Below are positions 22,982-32,745 of a DNA stretch of 64,000 nt, in pieces. The position numbers and the translations under genes were made by a program. The number at the start of each line of letters is the position of its first letter. Positions within the stretch are counted from its first letter, which is position 1. The stretch is from Cinnamomum chago. Taxonomy: Eukaryota; Streptophyta; Magnoliopsida; Laurales; Lauraceae. Under the pieces are notes generated by a model that saw nothing but the letters and a program-made list of their open reading frames with translations, was not told the origin of the DNA and made no database searches. The stretch covers positions 29,921,501 to 29,985,500 of the forward strand of contig CP142455.1 of NCBI GenBank assembly GCA_038049695.1, written 5' to 3'.

Positions 22982-24730
22982 TCACTGATAATATTTCTTC
23001 AGATGTTCTGCATTCCACAGATGAGGTAGGACTTTTCCTTCCGAATCCTGAATCCTGAATCCTGTATGTGCCAGGTCTCACCACTTCCGTTATGAGATAA
23101 GGACCTTCCCAATTCAGGCCTAGCTTGCCTTCCCGAGAATCCTTAGTGGCGAGGATGACTTTTTTGAGGACCAGATCTCCGAGTTGGAGGGGGCGAGGCT
23201 TTACCCTTGAGTTATAGTGTTTGGCCATGCGCCGCTTGTACTCAGCATTACGGATGTTGGCCATCTCCCTCGCTTCATCCACCAAATCAAGGTTGATGCG
23301 AAGTCCCTCCTCATTGGTGTCTGGGTCATGGTGCTGGACTCTATGAGAGTGGACCCCAATCTCAACTGGGATGACTGCCTCAGTCCCAAAGGCGAGAGAG
23401 AAAGGGGTTTCCCTGGTTGGAGCTCTTGGCGTGGTCCGATACGCCCACAATACCCTGGGAAGCTCGTCGACCCAAAGGCCCTTTGCTCTTTCTAGCCTCG
23501 TCTTCAAATTTCGCAGGACCGTTCGCACCATGACCTCTGCCTGCCCGTTTGCCTGTGGATGTGCCGAGCTGGAGTGGGGCTGCTTGATCTGAAGGTCGGA
23601 GCAAAACGAGTTGATGAGCTTGTTGTCAAATTGCTTTGCGTTGTCACTGACGATGGGATGTGGAATCCCAAAGCGGCAAACTATGCTTTTCCAGACAAAG
23701 TCCTTTACTTTGGAGTCTGTGATCCTCGCCAAGGGTTCCGCCTCCGCCCACTTCGTGAAGTAGTCGATGGCGACCACTACAAATTTACATTGCCCTTTGC
23801 CCAATGGAAGGGGGCCTAGAATGTCGATCCCCCACTTGGAGAAAGGCCATGGGCTCATGATGGTAGTGAGTTCCTCTAGGGACTGCCTCGGTACAGTGGC
23901 AAAGCGCTGGCATTTGTCACACTTCCTGGCAAATTCTTTGGCATCCGCTAGCATGCTAGGCCAAAAGAAGCCTTGCTTAAGTGCTTTGTGAGCAAGGGAG
24001 CGCCCGCCCGAGTGGTTCCCACAAATTCCCTCGTGGATTTCCCGCAAGCCATAATCAGCTTCTTCGGGAGAGAGGCACCTCAACAGGGGTAACGAGTAAC
24101 CTTTCTTGTAGAGGACATCCTGCAGGAGTGTAAACTTGGAGGCTCTCATCCTCAGCTTCCTCGCCTCGAGGGGGTCCTCAGGCAGTGTCCCCTCTTGAAG
24201 GTACGCCCTTATCGGGGCCATCCAACTCATTTCGGTCGCAGCACAGTTGATGTATGCAGTGTTTTCGTTCACCTGACTTGGTTCGAGTTGATGCCCAAGG
24301 AATGTTGGTTCGCCTGCTGAGGTCTCAATGGACGAGGCGAGCCTGGCAAGTGTATCGGCAGCAACGTTACTCTCCCGAGGGATATGACTGATTTGGAAGT
24401 GCTGGAATTGCGGGATCAATTTTCTCACTAGGTTGAGATAGTCCTGCATTCTGGTTTCCTTTGCTTCGAACTCGCCCTTTACCTGGTTCACTATCAGCTG
24501 AGAGTCGTTGTAAGCTATGAGGTGTCTGGCGTTCATTTCCAAGACCAACTTTAAACCAGAGAGGAGAGCCTCGTACTCAGCTTCATTGTTGGAGGCTGGA
24601 AAGTGAAACTTCATTGCACACTTGAAGGGTGTGCCATCAGGGCTGATTAATACAAGACCCGCTCCACCTCCATTGCTGGTCGCGGAGCCGTCAACATAAA
24701 GTTTCCATAGTAGTACTGAGAGATTCTGGG
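22982..24730 (-). pseudogene. Tat pol C-terminal half: second RNase H and integrase
   Basis: An almost open frame. It begins with an archaeal-type RNase H (YVDGSATSNGGGAGLVL, then NNEAEYEALLSGL, a D in AYNDSQL, and RESNVAADTLARLA). This extra RNase H after the native one is the hallmark of Tat elements. A zinc-binding segment of integrase follows (H...H...CDKCQRF), then the catalytic core with WGIDILGPLP, IVSDNAKQFD and a glutamate in NGQAEV (D, D, E). The C-terminal chromatin-binding part ends near 22982. The usual SDNG is SDNA here. Near 23041-23064 a tandem triplication of a 7-bp word (AATCCTG on the plus strand) shifts the frame just before the family's normal end, so the annotated stop at 22887 belongs to a shifted frame. 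Confidence 0.9.
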
Positions 24731-24776
24731 CATCAGATTGAGGAACAGGAAGCGACGGGGCGCCTGAGGTAGGCGT

Positions 24777-25040
24777 TGCTTGGGCGCCCGGGGCTGCTGG
24801 AGATGCCTGGGCGCCCAGGGCTGCTGAGGAGGCCTGGGCGCCCAAGCCTTGGGCACCCAGGAGTGCTGAAGGGGCCTGGGCGCCCAGGGCAAGGGATGCC
24901 TGGGCGCCCAGGGCTGCTGAGGATGCCTGGGCGCCCAGGGCAAGGGATGCCTAGGCGCCCAGGGCTGCTGTGGAGGCCTGGGCGCCCAAGCCTCTCCAGC
25001 GCCCGCAAGGGTTGCATGGGCGCCCAGGGCTGTCGGGTCC
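24777..25040. repeat. 27-bp GC-rich tandem repeat between the two RNase H domains
   Basis: The unit is about 27 bp, centred on ctgggcgcccaggg and alternating with gctgctgaggatgc or caagggatgc. It is open in all three minus-strand frames (WAPRHP, GAQAS-P and GRPG types). The pol frame enters it in one phase and leaves in another, so an indel lies inside it, near 24990. It lengthens the linker between native RNase H and the second RNase H. Confidence 0.85.
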
Positions 25041-25059
25041 CCCGCGGATGCTTGGAGAT

Positions 25060-26353
25060 CTGGAGTTGTACGGGTGACCTCTTGGTTGTCCTCCTCTAGT
25101 GGCGACCCACCTTGTATGGGCGAGGCTAATTCATCCGTCTCCCCCTCTGCACGTGTAAACTCAGCTACAAAGTCTGCCAAGGCTTGCGCTTTGATGGCCG
25201 ACCTTCGTTGATACTGAACACCAAACTCCCCCAGCTCTACTGCCCATTTGACGAGCCTCCCGGATACATCCGGCTTTCCCAGTACTCTCTTCAAAGGTTG
25301 ATCAGTAACAACAACAATTGTGTGACTCTGGAAATAATGACGCAGCCGCCTTACTGTCGAAATGAGGGCGAGTGCCAGTTTTTCCAGCTCCGTGTATCTG
25401 GACTCTGCCCCTCGGTATGCTCTGCTTACATAGTAAATGGGCTTCTACATTCCATCATGATCTCTGATGAGGACAGAGCTGACTGCTGAAGGGGAAGCAG
25501 AGAGGTATAGATATAACACCTCGTGGTGCAGCATGTGAAAGAAGAGGGGGAGTGGCCAAGTAGGCTTTAAGCTTCTGGAAGGCTTCCTCCGCCTCGGGCC
25601 CCCACTCGAAAGCCTTCCTGGGGATTTTAAAGAAAGGCAGGCACTTGTCTGCAGACTTGGAGACAAATCTGCTAAGTGCTGCCACCCTTCCATTGAGGCG
25701 CTGCAGCTCCTTGGTGGAGGTGGGCGACCTCATGTCCAATATAGCCTTGATTTTGTCGGGATCCGCCTCTATTCCCCTTTGATTGACCATGAAGAAGCCC
25801 AAGAATTTCCCCAACCCACGCCGAAGGCACACTTTTCAAGATTTCACTTCATGTGATAGAGCCTGAGAACACTGAAGGCTTCTTGGAGATGATTGATGTG
25901 ATCTGTGGCGGCGAGGCTCTTCACCAACATGTCGTCCACATAAACCTCCATGGTACGCTCAATCTGTGAGTGAAAAATTTTGTTCACCAGGCATTGGTAG
26001 GTTGCCCCTGCATTCTTCAATCCGAAAGGCATGACCCTATAGCAATAGGTCCCTTTCGGGGTGATGAATGACGTCTTCTCTTGATCTGGGGGATGCATGC
26101 TGATCTGGTTGTACCCAGAATAAGCATCCAGGAAGGAGAGAAGTTCGTGTCCCGCCGTGGCGTCGATGAGGAGATCAATCCTGGGCAACGGGAAGCAGTC
26201 CTTCGGGCACACCTTGTTAAGGTCAGTGAAGTGGACGCATAGGCGCCACTTCCCATTTGCCTTAGTCACCATCACTACATTCGAGAGCCATTCGGGGTAT
26301 GCTACCTCCCTTACAGCTCCATTCTCTATCAGCTTCTCGGCCTCCTTGTCCAT
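25060..26353 (-). pseudogene. Tat pol: reverse transcriptase and native RNase H, broken
   Basis: Reverse transcriptase is read from 26353: NGKWRLCVHFTDLNKVCPKD, then PLPRIDLLID, SFLDAYSGYNQI, FGLKNAGATYQ and the active-site YVDDMLV. The chain then breaks at a TGA (25844-25846), a one-base frameshift about 40 bp further on, a second frameshift near 25525, and a TAG near 25445. The remaining pieces still read as the thumb (RSPTSTKELQRLNGR) and native RNase H (DQPLKRVLGKPDVSGR, then RRSAIKAQALADFVAEFT). No functional enzyme can be made. Confidence 0.9.
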
Positions 26354-26356
26354 TGC

Positions 26357-27351
26357 TTAGGCCCTTTCAGTGGAGGCGCCTCTTAGTTTTTGTCCGACAG
26401 GTTTGTGCTGGGAGTCGACGTTGAGACGATGAGTGGCGACCTTGGGATCAATCCCTTCAAGATCTGCATGTGACCATGCAAAGATGTCCATGTTGTTCTT
26501 CAGGAAGTTGGTCAAGCGGCGGACCAAGTCTTCAGGGAGAGAATAGCCAGTGTACACTTTCCTATCAGGGAGGTCTTCATTTAAGACCACAGTGGTGAGT
26601 GCTTCAACTAGTTCTCCCCTCTCAATGGTGGAGTCATCCCTTGGATCAAGGGTCTCAATCTGCAACGCTTCCTTCTGTTTTTTATCCTTTACTGAGGAGA
26701 CGTAGCATTCCCTGGCGGCCAACTGGTTTCCCCTGACCTCTCCGATTCCATTAGGGGTTGGAAAGCGGAGAATGAGGTGATAGGTGGAGGGAACAGCTTT
26801 TAACGGGTTGAGAGCAGGTCGCCCCAATATGATGTTGTAAGCTGACGGGCAGTCTAGCACTAGGAAGTTGACCATGATTGTGGAGCTTCGAGGTGCTACT
26901 CCGGCAGTGACTGGAAGCGTGATCGCTCCCAGGGGGTACACCTTCTCTCCTGAGAAACCAATAAGAGGCGACTTGACAGGTCGTAGCCTTTCCCTATCTA
27001 GGCTCAACTTGTCATAAGCATCTGCATACAGTATGTCAGCGGAGCTGCCACTATCTACCAGGATCCTATGCACCTGGAAATTGGCGATGGTCAGGGATAT
27101 TACCAATGGGTCGTCGTGGGGGAGCTGCACTCCTTCCAGGTCCCTATCCGAGAAGGATATGACCTCGCCTTCTACTTGCCGGGGCACTTTGGACGGACGT
27201 GCTTCATCAATATGTCTGGCCTTTCTGGAGTGGGCCTTCATCGCTGAGAGCGACTCCGCCGATCCTCCGGAGATAGTGTGAATTTCTCCGAAGGGCTGCT
27301 GATTCTCTTGATGACAAGGTGGTGACGGTGCTTGAGTTCTCCTAGCAACAT
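26357..27351 (-). pseudogene. Tat gag-pro region: protease with DSGSSADIL
   Basis: An open frame continues from the insertion boundary (27356) through GEIHTISGGSA, typical of the gag-protease junction in Tat elements, into an aspartic protease with LVDSGSSADIL. It goes on through ILGRPALNPLKA to the start of reverse transcriptase (DMDIFAW-like segment at FAWSHADLEGIDP). A TAA at 26357-26359 separates it from reverse transcriptase in the same frame; one codon later the frame resumes, so a single CAA-to-TAA change is the simplest explanation. Confidence 0.9.
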
Positions 27352-27854
27352 ATTGGTGTTAGGGTTTTTATAGATTGCAATTTGATGGATGCATTATCAT
27401 TCTAGCATCATGTGATTTACACACTTGCATTGGTTTTTAAATAAACTTGAAATCTAGTTTTATACATGCATTGGTTTTTAGATTTGGAAAAGTTTGTGTT
27501 ATATGCATGTTTTGGTTCTAAACTTGGATGCATTGGTTTTAGAACCCAAAACTCTTTTGAAAACCTAATTCCTTGTGCATTATATTTGGAAAATCATCTT
27601 GTGAATTTAGGTTTGAGTTTTGCATACATTCATCACAAAAAGAATCATTTGTGTATGCAATTTCATTTGAAAAGAGTTTTCAAGAAATCAAGCAAGCCTT
27701 TGTTTTAAAAGTTTTGAAACTTTTTAGGCTTTTTATGTCATGTTTTAAAAACCTTTAGAATCTTTAAAACATGTTTTCCAAGCTTGATTTAGTGGCCAAA
27801 AAGTTCCCCCAAGCAAAACTGTGAAAAATGCATTTTTTGGGAATTTTGGTGCTG

Positions 27855-28060
27855 CGGGGTTAACCATGGGGTTAACCGGGGTGGTCAACCCGCAGTGTAG
27901 CCGGTTAACCGGCCATGTTAGCCCGGTTAACCGGCCACAGTGCAGGATGACCCAAAACACAACGGCTCTTTTTATGACCGTTGTGCTTGGCCGGTTAACC
28001 GGCCTGTCATGGCCGGTCAACCGGGGATATAGCCGTTGGGGCTGTTTTGGCTATAAAAAG
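27855..28060 (+). promoter_or_regulatory. CCGGTTAACCGG palindrome cluster and TATA box of LTR 1
   Basis: Three perfect 12-bp palindromes CCGGTTAACCGG stand at 27901-27912, 27923-27934 and 27991-28002. A variant CCGGTCAACCGG lies at 28013-28024 and degenerate GGTTAACC copies further upstream. TATAAAAAG follows at 28052. CG-rich palindromes upstream of the LTR TATA box are reported for Sireviruses. An identical cluster lies in LTR 2, with TATA at 33441-33449. Confidence 0.8.
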
Positions 28061-28224
28061 GAGTTCTTTCCCTTTCCAAAAGTTGGGATTTTTAAGCCCC
28101 TCCTTGAGAGGTATTGAGGCATATCAAAAGGGAAAAGAACCAAGGGATGAAGGGGAAGATTAGGAAAGCTAAAGCTTGGATTAATGAAGTTAAACCACCA
28201 AGTAGGCTCTTCCTTTCTTAATCA

Positions 28225-29470
28225 TATGTTTTCATGCTTTGTTTTATTTTTGGTAAATCATTTCTAGCATGATAAACTATGTTTGTGTTGTGTCCTTAAC
28301 ATATGTTATGTTTTGAGTTGATTTATTATTTTGGACACAACACCATATGATTCAATTCAAGTAGTACTTAACTTTGGTAAATCTAAGTAGATCATGTTAA
28401 TGTAAAAACCTTTGAAATCATATGTAACATGATCCATATACTTGGTTGAATCTTTGGTTGTTGTTTTCCATCATAAGAACATCTCTCTCAAAACTATCTT
28501 ATGTTTTGGATTCAACTTCTTTACAAATCATATGTTTTCATGTTTTGCTTTATCATTGGTAAATCTTAGTAACATGTTAATCTATGATTTGTTGTATCCT
28601 TAGCATATTCTATATTTTGAATAGATCTATTGTTTTGGATACATCACCATTGATTCATCAAAGTAGTACTTTATCTTTGGTAAATCTAAGTAGATCATGT
28701 TAATGAAATATGTAACATGATTCATATACTTTGTTGAATCTTTGGGTGTTGTTTTTCCATCATAAGAAAATCTCTCTCAAATGTATCTTATGTTTTGGAT
28801 CCAACATCATTACAAATCATATGTGTATTATTGTTTTAAAGTATCACAACTTGCCTTACTTTGATTGGTAAATCATTTTCAAGTTGTCCTTATAATTACA
28901 TATGATTTGTCCCTCTCTTCAATCAAATCTATTTTTATGTTTTGAGCTTCTTTGATGATTTGATTGACATCCCTATGCATCACATGTTTAGAGCTAATCC
29001 ATTTCATACAACTTGTGTAACTTTGATATCATTAACAAGTTGTTACTTTTAACATGTGATTGCATCATATCCTCAATCATAAATGTTTTATGATCTTAAA
29101 CTTTCAAAAGCCTTAGGCATACATTTATGAGCTTTCATTTTCAAAATGATTGAGGACCACACACACACACTTCATATGTTTTCATCTTTGCATTCATAGT
29201 GTGAGTGTGTATTAGAATTTCATTTCCATATCCGTCTAATTAAGAGGCAATGTAATGAGCTTAATAGAATCTCCATCAAGTGTATGTTAGACACTAATTA
29301 GTGAGATAACCAACCTTGTGGTTGAAGAGGTTATTGCTTAGCCTTTAAAAGCATAGTGTAAAGGTTGATGTTAAGCCTTGAAAAACATCAATGTAAAGGT
29401 TATTGCTTAGCCTTGAAAAGCATATTGTAAAGGTTATTGCTTAGCCTATTGAAAAGCATAAATAGTGGAA
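28225..29470 (+). repeat. LTR inverted-repeat series with TTGGTAAATC loops
   Basis: Examples: arms TCATGCT (28232-28238) and AGCATGA (28266-28272); GATCATGTTA (28390-28399) and TAACATGATC (28425-28434); ACAACTTG (28846-28853) and CAAGTTGT (28880-28887). Several loops contain TTGGTAAATC. Near 29330-29460 four ~35-bp units each have short complementary arms around an AGCCTTGAA-type loop. Three use TGCTT/AAGCA and one uses GATGTT/AACATC, so both arms changed together. The same series recurs at about 33613-34859 in LTR 2. Confidence 0.75.
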
Positions 29471-29721
29471 ATCCGGTGGGGTGTTGGATCACAAGCCGGT
29501 AGTGGATGTAGGCATTGAGGCCGAACCACTATAAATACTTGTGTAATGGTGATTGCTTTGTGATGATTCTTTTGTTAGCTCCCGCATCTTGTATGATTAA
29601 TCATCACATATGACTAGTTTGTTTTTAAGAAGTTAAAATTGATTAAAATTGGTCATAGTTGTAGCTCACCCTATTCACCCCCCCCCCCCCTCTAGGGTTC
29701 GGATCCCCATGGACTTACAAG

Positions 29722-29733
29722 TGGTATCAGAGC
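29722..29733 (+). other. Primer-binding site 1 (initiator tRNA-Met)
   Basis: TGGTATCAGAGC, two bases after the LTR end. Its duplicate is at 35110-35121. Confidence 0.9.
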
Positions 29734-29865
29734 GGGTTACTCCATTTTAGGGCTTAACAACCCGGAGTTGATCCTTGCTAGATTTGAACCCTAGTGTTGT
29801 GTTTTTATTGCATATCTTTATGATGAATTCCACTATGTTTGAAAATGTTTTTCCCTAGCCTCTTT

Positions 29866-32160
29866 GCACCACTCTAAGACTTTTCTAAGTTATATCTTCT
29901 AGAGTTGGTGAGTCCTCAAAGTGATCTCTCAAGGACACATTTTCAAGACCTTAGGTGTATTTTCAAAGGTAGACTATTTGAGTAACCTTAAGGCCTTGAT
30001 ACCCCTAGACCAACCTATGCTTTTTAGTTATATCTTTTTGTTGGTCATGTCACATTTGCATTTTGTTTCTTTAAAGTCACATCTTTTAAAATGCAATGTT
30101 TCTTTGTGATCATTTGATTTTGTCTTCATGAACTTTTATAGTTATATCTCATGGTTTTCAAAATCCTTTGATTGCAATTTTTTCATGATGGATTTGCATG
30201 TTGTTCATATAGTAATATCTCTTGTTGTGCATATCTATTCATGATCAATTGATTGTGATTGCAAAAGCTTTCATAGCTAGACTTTTCATGATCAATTGAT
30301 GTTGGAAAATCATTTGATGTTTGTCATAATTATATCCTTTTTGTAAATCAAATGATTTAAAGCTATTTAAGTTTTCCATTGATTTTCAAGCTATATCTCT
30401 TGGTATGGAAAATTTGTGAGTGTCTATTGTTTTTCAAATTGAAAACTTTACAATAGTACACTTCTTGTTTTTCAAAATCACTTGCTCTTAATTCTATAAA
30501 TGATTCTTTGTTGGAACTTCATACATTGAAGTGATTTGAAAAACTTTGGAAAATGTTCTAAGCTTTATTAGTTATATTTCTAGAAGCATTTTCCTTGAAT
30601 TTATTTCCTTGTGCCTAATTATGATTATATCATTTGGAAGGAAATAATTCTTACAAACAATTTGCATCTTTGCTCTTTTAGTTACATTCTTTATGCAAAT
30701 TGATGTTGGTGTCTTACATTGCTTGGTTGGATATGGTTTCATTGATTTGCATGTTTGTGCCTTAACTTGGTATATGTTTTCATTAATGCAAATTGATGAG
30801 TGTTTATGTGCTTTATAGTAAAATCTTGTATTTGAGCTTTTTAAGTACATTTGTGATTTAATGTGCTAAGTTCATTTGGTGTAAACCCCATATCTTTTTC
30901 CATTGCATTGTAAGCTTAGTACATTTGCTAAGAGTGAAAATGTCACATGATAGATTGATCCAAAGGGTTTCATTGATCCCTTCAACTTCATACCTTCTTG
31001 TGCTTAAATAGTAATATTCTTTTTTATGAATGGTATGAGTTAGATCTTGAGTGTTGATTAATCCTCTCTATGCAAATGTCAAATTGTTCTATGTATGGTT
31101 GTGACCTTAGTTGTATTTGTAGAAACCATACTAGAACCCAAATCCATCCTCTATGCCTTATAGTTATTTCTATATGGATGGTTATGATGTTGATTCATGT
31201 AGATTCTCTTGGTATCATCTTTATACATGTTTCAACTTCATAGTAGTGATCTTGATCATATGAAACTCTTTGAAACCCATTTCTCATATTTCTATATGGT
31301 TGATGGATATCTTAGATGTTAAATTCATATGATTTAATCACTTTGTAAATTGCATGCAATTCAAAGTTATATCCTTTTGCATTGCAATTTACCTTGTTCA
31401 TCACTATGCTCAATAGTTATATCTTTAAAAGTGATGAATATGCATTTATGATGCTTGATGGAATTTTGTCACATTCTTGTTCTTTATCATGTTATCAATT
31501 TCAATTGGTTTCAATTGGTATAATGTTTGATTGATTTGATCTCTTGTGAATGTGATAAATCTTGTGTGCATTGGATTGAACTTGATAAGTTATATATTTG
31601 TTCCATGTCACACACCATTAGCATCATAATGCTCATGTTGCCACCTCTTTTGCTCATATAGGTATACCTTATGACCACCATGTTTATGTGTTCATAATAT
31701 TGGTTGGTTATTAATTGAGGTTGGCTTCATGTTTGAATTCCATTTCACTCATTCATGCACCATAATAGTCACATTTAATGTTTGAATGAAATGAGTTCAA
31801 AACCTTCATAGCATATGCTTTCCATAGTTAGATTATTTGATGCTATGATTATTAAACCCCATTGCTTCATGGATAGCTCTAATTTGGATTTTTCCTAATA
31901 GGTATATTTCTAAATCCATTTTAGAGTGATTGATTTATTAAGTCATATCCTAAATCTCAATTGGTATTCCTTGTTTGTCCAATTGATATCCATGATTGCT
32001 TTTCCCATTGACCTAGCTCTCTTTTGGTAATTTGATCATATTGAGCTTTATAGTTATATGAATCTAATCCTTTCCTTGAAGTTGACCCTCACTTGGTTAA
32101 ACCATTTTCTTCTTGTACCTAATAGTTAAATCTTTGTCAAAAGTTTGACAAAAGGAGATA
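29866..32160 (+). repeat. Internal stem-loop array with TAGTTATATC loops, copy 1
   Basis: Consecutive inverted repeats about 60-75 bp apart fill the interior. Arm pairs read directly: GACCAAC 30008-30014 with 30040-30046; AATCATTTGAT 30308-30318 with 30347-30357; GGAAAATGTTCTA 30548-30560 with 30581-30594; CAATTTGCAT 30658-30667 with 30693-30702; GTAAATTGCATGCAA 31345-31359 with 31377-31392; TTCATCACT 31397-31405 with 31430-31438; TCATAGCAT 31806-31814 with 31840-31848; CTCTAATTTGGATTT 31877-31891 with 31912-31926. Loops are mostly 20-28 nt and share a TAGTTATATC-like core. Stem sequences differ from unit to unit. No ORF above ~90 codons exists here. Confidence 0.85.
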
Positions 32161-32165
32161 ATGGA

Positions 32166-32745
32166 TTGAGGGGGAGTGTAAACTTTCATAGGAAGTATTA
32201 GTTTTGATCAAATTGACCCTTGGATTGCCTTTGAGCCCTTAGAGACTACTACCTCACATGATAGCCTGTTATGTACTTCATTTTCGATTTCATTTGTTAA
32301 CAGGTGCTACTAATGGTATTTTCCTTGTTTCATGTGTGTAGGTACCTTTGCAATTTAATGGCAAAGGGGGAGAAATTATGCAAGTTCTCAATAGGGTGAA
32401 GAGAATGTCCAAGCTTCCTAAGGGGAGAGTTGTGTATGATCTTCTACAAAGGGAGAGAATGCATAGCTTGCCAAAGGGAGAAAGAGGCATGGTCAAAGGG
32501 GGAGAGCTAATAGAAGAAAGAAGCTTGGAAGCTAAAGAAGATGCTTGGATAAAGAAAAAAAGAAGAAAGAAAGCTTGAAGAGTGATCAAGCTCCAAGCAT
32601 CATGAAGATTGAAGCCCAAGAGCCCAAGCAATGAGAAGGAGCATCCAAGAAGATTTCAAGCCTTGTCCAGCTGAGGGGGAGCTGAAGACTAAGTGTGTAA
32701 TCTCGGTGGTGAGTGAGTTTGCCATCAAATTGCAAAGGGGGAGAT
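32166..32745 (+). other. Multiple purine tracts and 76-codon ORF at the interior's 3' end
   Basis: At least six purine tracts of the type CAAAGGGGGAGA or GAGGGGGAG occur between 32166 and the LTR, the last being the presumed functional polypurine tract. A small ORF (32348-32578) reads KGGEIMQ... and is lysine-rich; it looks like translated purine tract rather than a known protein. Repeated polypurine tracts before the 3' LTR are described for Sireviruses. The duplicate is at 37554-38131. Confidence 0.7.

Larger units (their letters stand above)
27357..29719 (+). repeat. First Sirevirus-like LTR
   Basis: 2363 bp, TG...CA. The upstream part (U3) carries the GGTTAACC palindrome cluster at ~27855-28024 and a TATA box TATAAAAAG at 28052-28060. 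The downstream part (28225-29470) is a series of inverted repeats described separately. A C13 run precedes the terminus. Confidence 0.9.

Noticed and set aside
27466-28117. Short LTR ORFs (61-98 codons) repeated at 32855-33506
   Set aside because: They translate LTR palindromes and AT-rich DNA; they recur only because the LTR is duplicated.
32290-32631. 113-codon minus-strand ORF in the Sirevirus interior
   Set aside because: It is the reverse of the purine-tract region; low complexity and unrelated to copia proteins.
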